A stretch of DNA of 64,000 bases from Bacteroides sp. MSB163 (GCF_036416795.1 NZ_CP143867.1:5882001-5946000); one strand, 5' to 3'; counted from the first letter of the stretch, positions 50,066 through 58,948 are shown. Numbers and translations: made by a program. Notes: generated from the sequence alone by a model not told the origin.

Positions 50066-51131
50066 TAATTGCTATACCTTAAAATGGCATCTCCTCTTCT
50101 TGCTGTTCTTCCCTTTTTTTACCCTCTACGGACAAACGAAGAAAGATACTCTCTCTTTTCGCATCGTCAGCTATAATGTTGAAAACTTATTCGATTGCCG
50201 CCACGATACGCTAAAGAATGATTACGAGTTTCTACCCGACGCGATGCGCCACTGGAATTATACGAAATATAAGAAGAAACTGGATGCCATAGCCCGCACG
50301 ATCACAGCCGTAGGCGGTTGGACTCCGCCTGCACTCGTAGCCCTTTGCGAAGTAGAAAACGACAGCGTATTGCGCGACCTGACCCGGCGTTCGGTTCTTA
50401 AGGAAGCCGAATACCGCTATGTAATGACCGACTCACCCGACCAGCGCGGAATTGATGTGGCACTGCTCTATCAGAGAGATCAGTTCAAATTGATTTCCCA
50501 TCAGGGTATTCCCATACCTCGCAGATCCGGCAAAAAGAAATTCCGCCCTACACGGGATATACTGCACGTCTGCGGAATGTTGCTGAACAGCGATACCCTG
50601 GACATCTTTGTTGTCCATCTTCCATCCCGTTCAGGAGGTGCCAAGGAGAGTGAACCCTATCGTCTACTTGCTGCCGGACAACTGAAAGTTGCGGTAGACA
50701 GTATCTATTCCCATCGGCATCATCCGCAAATTCTTATCATGGGAGACTTCAATGATTATCCCGATAATGCATCCGTCAACAAAATACTCTCAGCAGAAGC
50801 ACCACCCCAGAATGGTGACAGCCTGCAACCGCAAAAGCTATATCACTTACTTGCCCGCAAGAGCGCAATTCGAAAGCACTTCGGCAGTTACAAATATCAG
50901 GGTGAATGGGGATTACTGGATCATATCATCGTGTCCGGCACTCTTCTTCAACCGGATGCGGATTTCTGCACCGGCGAGGATAAAGCTGATGTATTTCATT
51001 CTTCGTTCCTATTGACGGAAGATAAAAAGTATGGCGGAATACAGCCATTCCGCACTTACTACGGAATGAAGTATCAAGGTGGTTACAGCGATCACCTCCC
51101 AGTATGGGCGGATTTCCGGCTCATTTATTAA
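50058..51131 (+). CDS. Endonuclease/exonuclease/phosphatase family protein, exported
   Basis: A 357-residue protein. The start at 50058 gives a signal peptide (MNNNCYTLKWHLLFLLFFPF) and an ATGAATAA overlap with the upstream stop; the longer frame adds 31 residues lying inside the preceding gene. The fold signatures are SYNVENLFD, LCEVENDSVL, QRGIDVALLY, VHLPSRSGG, IMGDFNDYP and SDHLPVWADF, which supply the metal and catalytic His/Asp residues. Members cleave phosphodiesters in DNA, RNA or lipids; an exported one may use extracellular nucleic acid or a phospho-compound. Its final 4 bp overlap the convergent MscS gene. Confidence 0.92.
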   Translation: MNNNCYTLKWHLLFLLFFPFFTLYGQTKKDTLSFRIVSYNVENLFDCRHDTLKNDYEFLPDAMRHWNYTKYKKKLDAIARTITAVGGWTPPALVALCEVENDSVLRDLTRRSVLKEAEYRYVMTDSPDQRGIDVALLYQRDQFKLISHQGIPIPRRSGKKKFRPTRDILHVCGMLLNSDTLDIFVVHLPSRSGGAKESEPYRLLAAGQLKVAVDSIYSHRHHPQILIMGDFNDYPDNASVNKILSAEAPPQNGDSLQPQKLYHLLARKSAIRKHFGSYKYQGEWGLLDHIIVSGTLLQPDADFCTGEDKADVFHSSFLLTEDKKYGGIQPFRTYYGMKYQGGYSDHLPVWADFRLIY

Positions 51132-52297
51132 TCCGAATACTGATACAGTTTCAAATCAAACTTCTGTACCATCACCAACAAATGATCGAATATATCGGAC
51201 TGAATACGTTCATATTCTTTCCATACCTTATTTCGGGAAAAGAAGTAAACCTGAATGGGAACTCCATAAGTGGTCATTTCCTTCTGGCTGATAATCAAGT
51301 CCAAATCCTGGTTCACGACAGGAAGGCTGCAAAGATAACGTTCGATGTAAATACGGTAGAGTTGCGCATTGGTAGGTACCTCGCCTTCTGCCGGCTGATA
51401 GTCTGCCATCAAAGGAACTTCCTTACGGATGGTATCCAACATTTCGGGAGTGCAAAACTTCAGGGTCGTCATGTCCAGATAGATATTCTTATCCACACGC
51501 CGGCCACCACTCTCCTGCATACCGCGCCAATTCTGGAAAGAGCCGTTCACCAAGGTATAAGGTGGGATGGTAGAAATCGTGTTATCCCAGTTCTGTATCT
51601 TTACGGTGTTGAGGGTTATCTCTTTCACAATACCGTTGGCGGAGCCATTGGGCAAAGCAATCCAGTCGCCGATACGCAACATTTCATTGGCAGATAGTTG
51701 TACTCCAGCCACAAAGCCCAGAATGCTATCCTTGAATACTAACATTAATACTGCCGCCGAAGCACCCAGCCCGGCAAAGAGGGTTGCGGGAGATTTATCT
51801 ATAAGAATAGAAATGGCAATGATAGCCGCCACAAAGAATAACAATACCTGCAATACCTGGACAAAGCCTTTCATCGGATGATTCTTACTATTGTCCTTCT
51901 GATTATGAAAATCCAGAAAAACGAGCAACAGCCCATTCAACGCAAAGGCTAAAGCAGCCACTATATACACGGCACAAACTTTCTGCGACAACTCCAACAG
52001 TTCTACTCCGTGTACAAAGGTATGAGGCAACAGGAAGTAAATCAGAATTCCCGGTAAGGTATGTATCAGATGGGGAACCACTTTCCGCTTCATCAGCAAA
52101 GTATTCCAGCGATGGGGTGAACGATTGGTATAATGCTTCATTCCCCCTACCAATATTGCCTGAAACAGATAGTCCAGTCCTATAGCTACGGCAATGATTA
52201 ATATGGCGATGATAGTTTCATCAAATGTATTCGCTATTTTAGGATCTACTCCCCACCCTATAAGGGTTTTATTCATCCACCCTCCTAATGTCGTCAT
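51128..52297 (-). CDS. Mechanosensitive channel of the MscS family (YbdG-like)
   Basis: A 389-residue inner-membrane protein with about five predicted helices before the pore. The pore helix and MscS domain show FAGLGASAAVLMLVFKDSILGFVAGVQL, then the beta-domain IGDWIALPNGSANGIVKEITLNTVKIQNWDNTISTIPPYTLV. The large C-terminal cytoplasmic part (GGRRVDKNIYLDM and after) matches YbdG/YnaI-type proteins. It opens under membrane tension and guards against osmotic shock. It is convergent with, and overlaps, the preceding phosphatase gene. Confidence 0.93.
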   Translation of the reverse strand: MTTLGGWMNKTLIGWGVDPKIANTFDETIIAILIIAVAIGLDYLFQAILVGGMKHYTNRSPHRWNTLLMKRKVVPHLIHTLPGILIYFLLPHTFVHGVELLELSQKVCAVYIVAALAFALNGLLLVFLDFHNQKDNSKNHPMKGFVQVLQVLLFFVAAIIAISILIDKSPATLFAGLGASAAVLMLVFKDSILGFVAGVQLSANEMLRIGDWIALPNGSANGIVKEITLNTVKIQNWDNTISTIPPYTLVNGSFQNWRGMQESGGRRVDKNIYLDMTTLKFCTPEMLDTIRKEVPLMADYQPAEGEVPTNAQLYRIYIERYLCSLPVVNQDLDLIISQKEMTTYGVPIQVYFFSRNKVWKEYERIQSDIFDHLLVMVQKFDLKLYQYSD

Positions 52298-52398
52298 ATA
52301 TTCCTCCGATTTTAGTTGCTTATGAAAATAAGAACAAATAAAGGGGGCGGTTGTTTAATGAAACTTCTTTCCGGCTTCAGTAAAGCAGACTTACCGGA

Positions 52399-53328
52399 CT
52401 ATTCATCTATTGCATGATTTTCTCCTGTTTCATAGCCTGATAGAGTTGCACGAAGCACCTGTATCATATCCTGTCGGAATGATTCCGGTGAAAGTATCGC
52501 CAATTTATCCCGATGCCAAAGTAATTCTTGCTTTAGATCATACGTAGGTCGCACGAACATTTCAAAGTCTGTATAATCTTCCGTATGGTTCACTTCTATT
52601 TGGGATGCGTGGAGCGGAACATCTTTTAGATAAGCATCTTGGGGCCAAAAGGCACGAAAACGAATAGTTATTGGCTCAAACTGTCGTATAATTCCAAAAC
52701 AATGTTCAAAATAAACTTCCGGCTTCAAGATTGCCCGCAATTTAGAGGAGAATTTCACCTTACTTTCTTCCAACAACTCTATTTCTTTCACCCGTTCCAG
52801 TGCACAAGTCATGGTGCACTCCTTGCCTCTAACTTCGCCTATCACATACCATCGTTGTTTAAACAGACGAACAAAAGCGGGCAACAGAATTATTTCTTTC
52901 TCATCCTGATAATGTGATTTATACACTACCCGAAGCAGTCTCTTTCCATCGATAGCCTCCATCACATCCTGTAAAAGATTGGCAGCCGGTGGTGCAGGTT
53001 CTATCATCACTTCCTCCCGTTGATTCACACGTTCAGCAAGACTATATACACGAAAAGCACTTAAAAGCCACTGCTGCAACTCATCATTTTTAAAACCATC
53101 CGGTCGAATAATTTTATATAAATTTCCATCATGCTTATCACATTTGATGTCTACATACATCAATGATTCCGCCTCCCGCCGGTAACGGTTGAAAGTCCGT
53201 TCCGCCAACGGATCTCCATCCTCATTAGCCGATGCATTCAACCATTTTTTCTGTATCTCAGGCAAAGTAAGCGGCTGGATACTCAAGGTATCGATCAACC
53301 ACAAACAAAATTTATATTTGAATATCAT
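52399..53328 (-). CDS. WYL-domain transcriptional regulator (WYL-1)
   Basis: A 309-residue regulator: an N-terminal winged-helix-like part (about 1-75, TERTFNRYRREAESLM-type helix), a WYL domain (about 125-200, LRVVYKSHYQDEKEIILLP, KQRWYVIGEV and ERVKEIELL) and a C-terminal WCX-type extension (IEVNHTEDYTDFEMFVRP, LSPESFRQDM). WYL proteins sense small ligands or nucleic acid and often control defence or stress genes. Its start overlaps the end of a small membrane protein gene (ATGA at 53325), so it is the last gene of the small-membrane-protein operon. Confidence 0.9.
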   Translation of the reverse strand: MIFKYKFCLWLIDTLSIQPLTLPEIQKKWLNASANEDGDPLAERTFNRYRREAESLMYVDIKCDKHDGNLYKIIRPDGFKNDELQQWLLSAFRVYSLAERVNQREEVMIEPAPPAANLLQDVMEAIDGKRLLRVVYKSHYQDEKEIILLPAFVRLFKQRWYVIGEVRGKECTMTCALERVKEIELLEESKVKFSSKLRAILKPEVYFEHCFGIIRQFEPITIRFRAFWPQDAYLKDVPLHASQIEVNHTEDYTDFEMFVRPTYDLKQELLWHRDKLAILSPESFRQDMIQVLRATLSGYETGENHAIDE

Positions 53329-53576
53329 TGTTCATCCTCCTTACCGAAAAGAAAGTCACATATCGAATTACTCAACATTCTACTGACCTTCACTATTATT
53401 TTTATAAATACAATTAAATAAACCAATAGAATCACATTAGTATGCCACTGCAATTCAAATATGCTGGGTGCATCAGGATCAAGCAATACCGCAATAAAAA
53501 ATGCACTTCCAAGCATGAAAGTTGATAACCCACTTGTTATCAACAAGAACACAATAGTTGTCAGACAGCCTCTCAT
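53325..53576 (-). CDS. Small membrane protein, unknown (83 aa)
   Basis: An 83-residue protein with two predicted membrane helices (VFLLITSGLSTFMLGSAFFI and VILLVYLIVFIKIIVKV) and a short charged tail (FGKEDEQ). No known family recognised. Its final ATGA overlaps the start of WYL-1, and it lies 11 bp behind another small membrane gene. Confidence 0.7.
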   Translation of the reverse strand: MRGCLTTIVFLLITSGLSTFMLGSAFFIAVLLDPDAPSIFELQWHTNVILLVYLIVFIKIIVKVSRMLSNSICDFLFGKEDEQ

Positions 53577-53587
53577 AGTCCTTACCC

Positions 53588-53809
53588 TTATTTAATAATG
53601 AAATAAACAAGTTTGCCCAGAACCCACGAGGTAAAAAGTAAAGTTATCAACCCCACTATGGCGCACAAAGTTACCGCCAGAAAATTAGTGATATGCCATA
53701 CCTCACGCATTTCTCCTGCCATAATGAGAAGAAACATTATTACGAACGGCGAAGGCAACAGGCAAAGTATAATAGACACCCACTCTGCTACACCTTTCTT
53801 TGTCATCAC
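53588..53809 (-). CDS. Small membrane protein, unknown (73 aa)
   Basis: A 73-residue protein with two predicted helices (ILCLLPSPFVIMFLLIMAG and NFLAVTLCAIVGLITLLF). It overlaps the upstream gene by 4 bp and is followed 11 bp later by the 83-residue gene. The tandem of short two-helix proteins suggests a small membrane complex. No family recognised. Confidence 0.7.
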   Translation of the reverse strand: MMTKKGVAEWVSIILCLLPSPFVIMFLLIMAGEMREVWHITNFLAVTLCAIVGLITLLFTSWVLGKLVYFIIK

Positions 53810-54042
53810 TTTCCCTCCTTTCTTTTTCGTTCTTCTTCTCTTCTATCCTCTTCCGCCAGTTCTTCTTTACTTTCCCTGACGCCTTCCCAAAAACTTTTGG
53901 AAAGCAATAGCCATCCAAGGATATAGCCAATGACAGCAAGAATCCATTCGTTCCATCCGAAAGCAGTGGCAAAAGCCGCACCGACAATAGCTCCGATACC
54001 TCCGTTAATGAGGCTCTTAATCAAACCTTTAATTGTCTCCAT
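53806..54042 (-). CDS. Small membrane protein with glycine-rich helix and charged tail (78 aa)
   Basis: A 78-residue protein. The first helix (INGGIGAIVGAAFATAFGW) is glycine-rich, the second is WILAVIGYILGWLLL, and the tail is highly charged (EELAEEDRREEERKRKEGK). The shape recalls small two-helix glycine-zipper proteins, but no specific family is assigned. It is the first gene of a four-gene unit ending with WYL-1. Confidence 0.72.
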   Translation of the reverse strand: METIKGLIKSLINGGIGAIVGAAFATAFGWNEWILAVIGYILGWLLLSKSFWEGVRESKEELAEEDRREEERKRKEGK

Positions 54043-54086
54043 AACTAAACGATTTTAATGTTTATATTCCGTTTGTTTTATGGAGG

Positions 54087-54094
54087 CAAAGTTA
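54087..54094 (-). promoter_or_regulatory. Putative -7 box of the small-membrane-protein/WYL-1 unit
   Basis: On the minus strand TAACTTTG matches TAnnTTTG, about 45 nt ahead of the 78-residue gene. The -33 region is G-rich and lacks TTTG, so activity may need an activator. Nothing else is evident in the 143-bp gap. Confidence 0.45.
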
Positions 54095-54185
54095 GGGGGA
54101 GGTTCGGCCATGGGCAGGCGGCATCTTAGTTATTTTTCAGAAAAAGGAGTTCTCGCACTTTAGATAAATCGTTCATTTCAATATG

Positions 54186-54806
54186 TTATTGATTTATTTC
54201 ACTTAGCATTTTTGAAACATATCCATCATGGTGAAACCACTTATGAGCCCAGTTAGGCACCATAAATATATATCCTGAACCATCCTCATGAGGAGCACAA
54301 TCCAATTGATTCCCTATAGCAAGTCCGGCTTCCTCCTTGGATATTCTGCAGCAACGCCCCAGCTCTTCACGCAGTAAGTCATAGGTAACAGCCCGTATCA
54401 TGGCGGCTGTAACTTGATGTTCCTTTACCGCTTGAGCAGTTTTGGAATTCTTCAGCAATATCTGTTTCATCTCTGATGCAGATGGTGTTCTGACTACCGG
54501 CCCCACCCTTAATCCCCAAAAGCAGTACTCACCTTCGACTTTGAACATACGGAAACCTTCCTGAGAATTACGGGAATTACATTCTTCGGCATATTGCTTT
54601 AACCTTTCATTCGTTATTTTCCGCATCAATTCAGAGATAATGGGATGGTGGCACAGTTGCCCGTAAGTACAGCGTTCAGCATTGATACCACCACTGCCGG
54701 AAGGAATATCGCAGTCACTGACAATGCAAGCCTCAGTATCAAGGTTTTCCAATGATAAAGGATAATCAGGATACTTCATTTTAAATCTAACTTGTTCTTC
54801 AATCAT
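54186..54806 (-). CDS. Unknown Cys/His-containing protein downstream of the GTPases
   Basis: A 206-residue cytoplasmic protein without signal peptide. The N-terminal third contains ACIVSDCDIPSGSGG and CTYGQLCHHP, and a later GRCC pair: Cys and His residues that could bind metal. The rest is mostly helical (KTAQAVKEHQVTAAMIRAVTYDLL) with a C-terminal PNWAHKWFHHDGY. I do not recognise the family. It starts 42 bp after the second GTPase gene and is probably part of the same unit. Confidence 0.7.
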   Translation of the reverse strand: MIEEQVRFKMKYPDYPLSLENLDTEACIVSDCDIPSGSGGINAERCTYGQLCHHPIISELMRKITNERLKQYAEECNSRNSQEGFRMFKVEGEYCFWGLRVGPVVRTPSASEMKQILLKNSKTAQAVKEHQVTAAMIRAVTYDLLREELGRCCRISKEEAGLAIGNQLDCAPHEDGSGYIFMVPNWAHKWFHHDGYVSKMLSEINQ

Positions 54807-54848
54807 TCGGTTGATAACGTCTAATACTAAAAGAAAACTTCATTTATT

Positions 54849-56657
54849 CTATTTCCTCAAATATTCATTTCTTATAAAATCTTCTATCAACCCTGCCCGC
54901 ATCGGCGAAATACCCAGATTTTTTCGCATATTATCAAGCAAAATACGTTCTGTTGTAGTAATTTTATGATCTTTCAAGAAATCACACAAAGTGGCATAAT
55001 AGCTTCTTTCATTAGAATTCAAATCGGTTTCAGTAAATATCAGATCACTCTGTCGACTCATATTTTTCAAATCATCATTTCGAAGGCAACACTGTCCATA
55101 CTGATGTAGTTCCGATTGATATGCGACTATAAAATTATCAATAAGCCGCTTCACTTCACAGCTAATTTCCCTAACCTTATCCCGATAAATATCATAAGCT
55201 CCACGAGCATATTCTTTCTCAGAACGATCACTAAACCAGCAATCTGCTATATCTTGCAAAGCCTTATTAACATTGCAAGAACATGAGGTTGCTTCTGCAA
55301 AAGATTGGTTTTTGCCATATTCATGTAACTTAACCAAAGCATCCTTAGATTGATGAGAATAAAAAACATGAGGTCTTTCTCTATTCAACTTCATATAAAA
55401 ATCGAATACTTGTTCATGTTTTTTTTCATTTGTAGCCCAAAGTCGCTCCACATCTATACGGCATAGTGTATCAGAAAGATTCCTCAAAAAAACATTCGTT
55501 ATAGTCATCAAACATTCTATATCCGTCCGGTCTTCCCTATTCAGTCCGTCCAAGAATAATTCTCGCAGTGTCGGATAATCACACAAGTAGTCAAGGGAGA
55601 GTAAACAGAAAGACTTTTCTGCTCCTTTTTTCAATTTTTCCGTGTAATTCGCCAATAGCTCTTTTGCATATTCATTTTCTTTTCTAAAGCGTTCCACCCC
55701 TTTCAAATCCAACGAAGAAACAGCATCTTCCTTTGTCAAAAAACGCATTTCATTCTGCGGATAAATCTTAGACAGTTTTTCCCATAGCCCCAAGAAACTC
55801 GCCTTCAGAACATCTTCTCTACCTGAACGTGAAGAAATTCCTTTACGAGTCCGCTTCACAACACTACACACAGACACTACTTGAACATTGGTCCCTATTT
55901 CTTTCTCAATTTGTTTTTTAAGTTCTGCGATGCCTTCATCTGTCACCAAATCCTTTTTAGTAAGAAGTATAACCACAGATGCCTCCTTCATCAACACTTT
56001 AATAAAAGACACTTCAAAAGGCTGGATACGCTTGGCAGAAGCATCAAAACAATAGTATACCGTATGGATCCATTGATATATATCATACGATTTATCTTTC
56101 TTATATATCTCGCCTATCACCTGTTGTTGGCATTCAATCGTAGTAGTAGGTTCAATCCCTTTTGTGTCAAACAGATGATAAGTCACCCCATTCTCGGGAG
56201 AAGTGTAGATAAAATCCTCGAAATAGCCGGAAGTCACAGGAGCACCTTCACCCGTTTTGAAAAGTTCCTTATCAATCAAATAGTTCAGAAAAGAACTTTT
56301 GCCTGCCCCCGATCTTCCGGTAATAATAATATTCAGCATCGGCTTACTCAAAGAAGCCGATACCCAAGAAGACTCTTCCCGACTTTCTCCATCATGTACT
56401 TCCGCTTCCGTGAGGTATGTCCTTTGGATGCACCAATCAAGTAAATCACCTACCGTTGTAAAACAGCTAACCGGTATCTTATCTTCAGACAATTTTATGC
56501 CGAAAAGCGTACGCAATTTCCGCCTAAATACAACCAGATTTTCGCAGTACATAGGAACATTTGTCAAAGGGGAATAAACGGTATATATCTTCCCGTCCCC
56601 AAGTTCCTGACTAAACATTCGTAAAGCCTGCGCAAGCGTCAATTTTATTTCTCCCAT
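54849..56657 (-). CDS. GTPase with N-terminal carrier-like domain (602 aa)
   Basis: A 602-residue protein. A GTP-binding domain at about 108-290 has G1 GRSGAGKSS (115-122), G3 DTKG (164-167) and G4 TKKD (233-236), of the Era/septin-like small GTPase type. The long C-terminal part (300-600) is helical, with no membrane segment. The first 80 residues resemble an acyl-carrier-type helical bundle (IPVSCFTTVGDLLDWC compared with ITTVGDLVDYI in acyl carrier proteins), but a Cys (38) sits where the attachment Ser would be, so this is only a fold suggestion. It overlaps the first GTPase gene by 13 bp. Confidence 0.8.
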   Translation of the reverse strand: MGEIKLTLAQALRMFSQELGDGKIYTVYSPLTNVPMYCENLVVFRRKLRTLFGIKLSEDKIPVSCFTTVGDLLDWCIQRTYLTEAEVHDGESREESSWVSASLSKPMLNIIITGRSGAGKSSFLNYLIDKELFKTGEGAPVTSGYFEDFIYTSPENGVTYHLFDTKGIEPTTTIECQQQVIGEIYKKDKSYDIYQWIHTVYYCFDASAKRIQPFEVSFIKVLMKEASVVILLTKKDLVTDEGIAELKKQIEKEIGTNVQVVSVCSVVKRTRKGISSRSGREDVLKASFLGLWEKLSKIYPQNEMRFLTKEDAVSSLDLKGVERFRKENEYAKELLANYTEKLKKGAEKSFCLLSLDYLCDYPTLRELFLDGLNREDRTDIECLMTITNVFLRNLSDTLCRIDVERLWATNEKKHEQVFDFYMKLNRERPHVFYSHQSKDALVKLHEYGKNQSFAEATSCSCNVNKALQDIADCWFSDRSEKEYARGAYDIYRDKVREISCEVKRLIDNFIVAYQSELHQYGQCCLRNDDLKNMSRQSDLIFTETDLNSNERSYYATLCDFLKDHKITTTERILLDNMRKNLGISPMRAGLIEDFIRNEYLRK

Positions 56658-57772
56658 TTCAGATTTTTCTTTTTGTACTCATCCATCAGGCGCTGTATAT
56701 TTTCTTCGGTAAAAAGCTTCTCAAGTACAGCTACATTACCACTCCACTCTTCTTCAATGGCTTTTTTTGTTAAAAGACACAATGCATATCCAAGAGAAGC
56801 TGTAATACTCACTGCTACCCCTGCGTTGATAGCCGCACCGGCAATGGTACCCAACCCTGGAATAAACTTCAGTAAAGAACCGGCTACCATTTTTCCTAAC
56901 ATGGAAATCACTCGTCCCCCAATAATATTCCTTATCGTATCTGTAAACTGAGTATTTAATCCGTATAAGGTAAATATGTCAGAAGTCATCTTCACTTGCA
57001 GCCCTGTCAAGAGTACAGCATCAGACATTGGAATAGGACTCGCTCCTATGGCACCTGCCAATCCAACATAATATTTAATTCGTGAACGAGCCTTCTCACC
57101 CTTCTTCTCCAAATCCACTTTCTGCGCTATCAAGAAACCGGAACGCAAATTTTCATCACTCAGATTATTGACAGACCATTCTATGAGTTTGCCCAAATCA
57201 AGTTCTTTATTTATAATCTCATCATTTGAGGTTTGGAAACAAGGCATGTGCCTTCCAAAACGCTGCGTAACTACTGATTGAAGAGCCTTTGCTGTATCTC
57301 CTTCAGGAGTATCATTATCACATTGGGTAAACACGACACAAGTCGGTATTTTTTTTGCATTCACCAGATAATCCAAATTTTCCAAATCATAAGGTAACAC
57401 ACGAGCAGACGAAATACTAATGCAATACCATGCTATATGGATCTGTTTGGTTATATCCGCGAAGTTCTCATCAATATACTGAGATAGAGAATCTTTGAAT
57501 TGTTCTGCCGAAGCCAGCTCATAGCCTTCACTATCTATTATATTCACAGGCACACTGGCATTCGAATAGATATGAAAACCACGTGTTTCAGGCTTAACAT
57601 TAGAAACTTTAGCCATTTCTTTTCCAAAGATAGTGTTTATCAAAGAACTCTTGCCAACCCCAGTTTGACCTAACAACAATATATTAGGGGATTTTATATT
57701 CTTCTTGAGTTCACTATAAGCCTCATCAAATTTTTCTTTTAATCCATCTGTAGGAATTGCGAAATTACTCAT
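56645..57772 (-). CDS. GTPase with DUF697-type membrane-associated C-terminus (375 aa)
   Basis: A 375-residue protein. GTP-binding motifs: G1 GQTGVGKSS (35-43), a Thr in PETRGF (63), G3 DSEG (80-83) and G4 TQCD (149-152). The C-terminal part (about 225-345) has the DUF697/YcjF-like pattern of glycine-rich hydrophobic helices (YYVGLAGAIGASPIPMSDAVLL and FIPGLGTIAGAAINAGVAVS), which suggests membrane association. Homologues include GTPases of mobile islands in enterobacteria. It is the first gene of a three-gene unit with the 602-residue GTPase and the Cys/His protein. Confidence 0.85.
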   Translation of the reverse strand: MSNFAIPTDGLKEKFDEAYSELKKNIKSPNILLLGQTGVGKSSLINTIFGKEMAKVSNVKPETRGFHIYSNASVPVNIIDSEGYELASAEQFKDSLSQYIDENFADITKQIHIAWYCISISSARVLPYDLENLDYLVNAKKIPTCVVFTQCDNDTPEGDTAKALQSVVTQRFGRHMPCFQTSNDEIINKELDLGKLIEWSVNNLSDENLRSGFLIAQKVDLEKKGEKARSRIKYYVGLAGAIGASPIPMSDAVLLTGLQVKMTSDIFTLYGLNTQFTDTIRNIIGGRVISMLGKMVAGSLLKFIPGLGTIAGAAINAGVAVSITASLGYALCLLTKKAIEEEWSGNVAVLEKLFTEENIQRLMDEYKKKNLKWEK

Positions 57773-57850
57773 ATCTCAATCAGTATTTAGTTAATAATAT
57801 CATGTTCTCTTATATTAAAAAAGAGCGCGAACCCACATCACAAATTTCTT

Positions 57851-57978
57851 GAAGGTTCGGCTCTGGTAAGCCTTGGTCATGAAATAAGCGAAGCAGCTCC
57901 ACGCCCTGTACGGGTGTGAACAATGCTCAGACTTATATTATTCATGACCAAAAGTTCAATTTACCAGATTTAACCTTC
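57851..57978. ncRNA. Candidate structured RNA of four nested stems
   Basis: Outer to inner: GAAGGTT/AACCTTC (57851-57857 with 57972-57978), TCTGGTAA/TTACCAGA (57862-57869 with 57961-57968), TTGGTCATGAA/TTCATGACCAA (57873-57883 with 57941-57951) extended by ATAAG/CTTAT across a bulge, and an apical hairpin CACGCCC/GGGTGTG (57900-57906 with 57912-57918). All stems nest in order, which is unlikely by chance. The strand is not certain; if transcribed on minus, it would lie in the leader of the GTPase unit. No known RNA family recognised. Confidence 0.55.
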
Positions 57979-58063
57979 AGAATAATACGTCTTCGACGTT
58001 CTACAATATTTTATCTTTCGTCCTCTTTTTCGTTTTCTTTTATACTTCCTTTTTATACATAGG

Positions 58064-58071
58064 CAAATGTA
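58064..58071 (-). promoter_or_regulatory. Putative -7 box for the GTPase unit
   Basis: On the minus strand TACATTTG matches the consensus. A transcript starting here would carry the nested-stem structure in a leader of about 285 nt. Confidence 0.4.
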
Positions 58072-58150
58072 TAAAAGATTTCCGTAAAAGAAATACGAAA
58101 GAATAAAAATATTAGGAGCTGCCCGCTTTTTCTTTCATTTATTTGGAGGA

Positions 58151-58188
58151 CAAAGGTAGAAGAAGATACCGCCAATGACCGGCGGTAT
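58151..58188 (-). promoter_or_regulatory. Second -7 box with operator-like dyad
   Basis: TACCTTTG (minus, 58158-58151) is a further -7 match. Directly upstream is a perfect dyad ATACCGCC-N7-GGCGGTAT (58166-58173, 58181-58188), placed where a regulator would overlap the -33 region. A WYL protein from either flank is a candidate binder. Confidence 0.45.
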
Positions 58189-58437
58189 ATGTAATCAATT
58201 TGCATAATTTGCGTTCTCATATAAAGCGTTTCCTCAATTTATTTCTGAGCAGGAAGAAACTACACATATTCATAATGTTATTATTATATTGGCATACATA
58301 TCAGAATAACACAGTATTCTTCTTTTTACTAACAACGAGTTGTTGCTAAGCCTTCATCGGGGTATGTTTCCACCAGGACCGAGATAGGTTCCCACTACAA
58401 CTGCCCAGTACACATCACATCAGAGTATGCACCAAAC

Positions 58438-58503
58438 TGTCGTTCCCATGAAGAGAAACTGGCGTTCCCATTAAGGGGAAACTGACATACCATCAAGGGG
58501 AAC
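58438..58503. repeat. Three-copy 21-23-bp repeat with small dyads
   Basis: Units begin at 58438, 58460 and 58483: TGTCGTTCCCATGAAGAGAAAC, TGGCGTTCCCATTAAGGGGAAAC and a diverged third. The central unit contains TTCCC-ATTAA-GGGGAA. Similar in period to the arrays at 27578 and 48422 but different in sequence. Confidence 0.75.
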
Positions 58504-58698
58504 AAACTTCATCTCTGTAGAACCGGCAGCAGCATATTCATCCCAGAACAATGAATTCCCATAGTATATAGACAAAAACAGAGCATTCGCACCAATATCA
58601 ACCACAAATATAAAAAGTTATATTACAGTCTGATAATGAATACATTAATCAACTATTTTGTAAAATAACAGAATAAAAACAGTGACGCCAAAACACTT

Positions 58699-58780
58699 GT
58701 CAGCACTTACCGTCACTGCTATCAGCACTGATAACATACTATAGATCTGCCTCTTACCTCAAGAGTGACGAAGTGCTGAC
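58699..58780. repeat. Long interrupted dyad
   Basis: GTCAGCACTTACCGTCACT (58699-58717) pairs with AGTGACGAAGTGCTGAC (58764-58780) apart from two unpaired bases. Between them lies TATCAGCACTGATA, itself a small hairpin sharing the CAGCACT word. A further AGTGACG lies at 58681. This could be a terminator-like or regulatory RNA, but there is no T-run. Confidence 0.65.
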
Positions 58781-58948
58781 AAATATATGAAAAAACTCCT
58801 ATGAGAATTGAACAGAAAAAGATGCCACAGGATATTCGCTCAATAAATTGGATATGCGGCTTTTGACTCAAAACCGAGCGGTTTCGAACTAAATATAATT
58901 TAGCGAAGCGGAGCTTCACAAGTTATTTTAAGCTTTACCGGAATGTAA

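Larger units (their letters stand above)
57773..58948. other. Gene-free 1.2-kb AT-rich region with RNA-like structures
   Basis: No convincing gene is found here; the only reading frame of note (58722-58919, 65 residues) has no signal or family and overlaps dyads. The region holds, in order, a nested-stem RNA candidate (57851-57978), -7 boxes facing the GTPases (58064, 58151), an operator-like dyad (58166-58188), a short three-copy repeat (58438-58503) and a long dyad (58699-58780). These are listed separately. The rest appears unstructured. Confidence 0.7.

Noticed and set aside
58722..58919. 65-residue reading frame on the minus strand
   Set aside because: It overlaps the long dyad region, has no recognisable domain and no convincing upstream signal; it looks like chance coding in AT-rich DNA.
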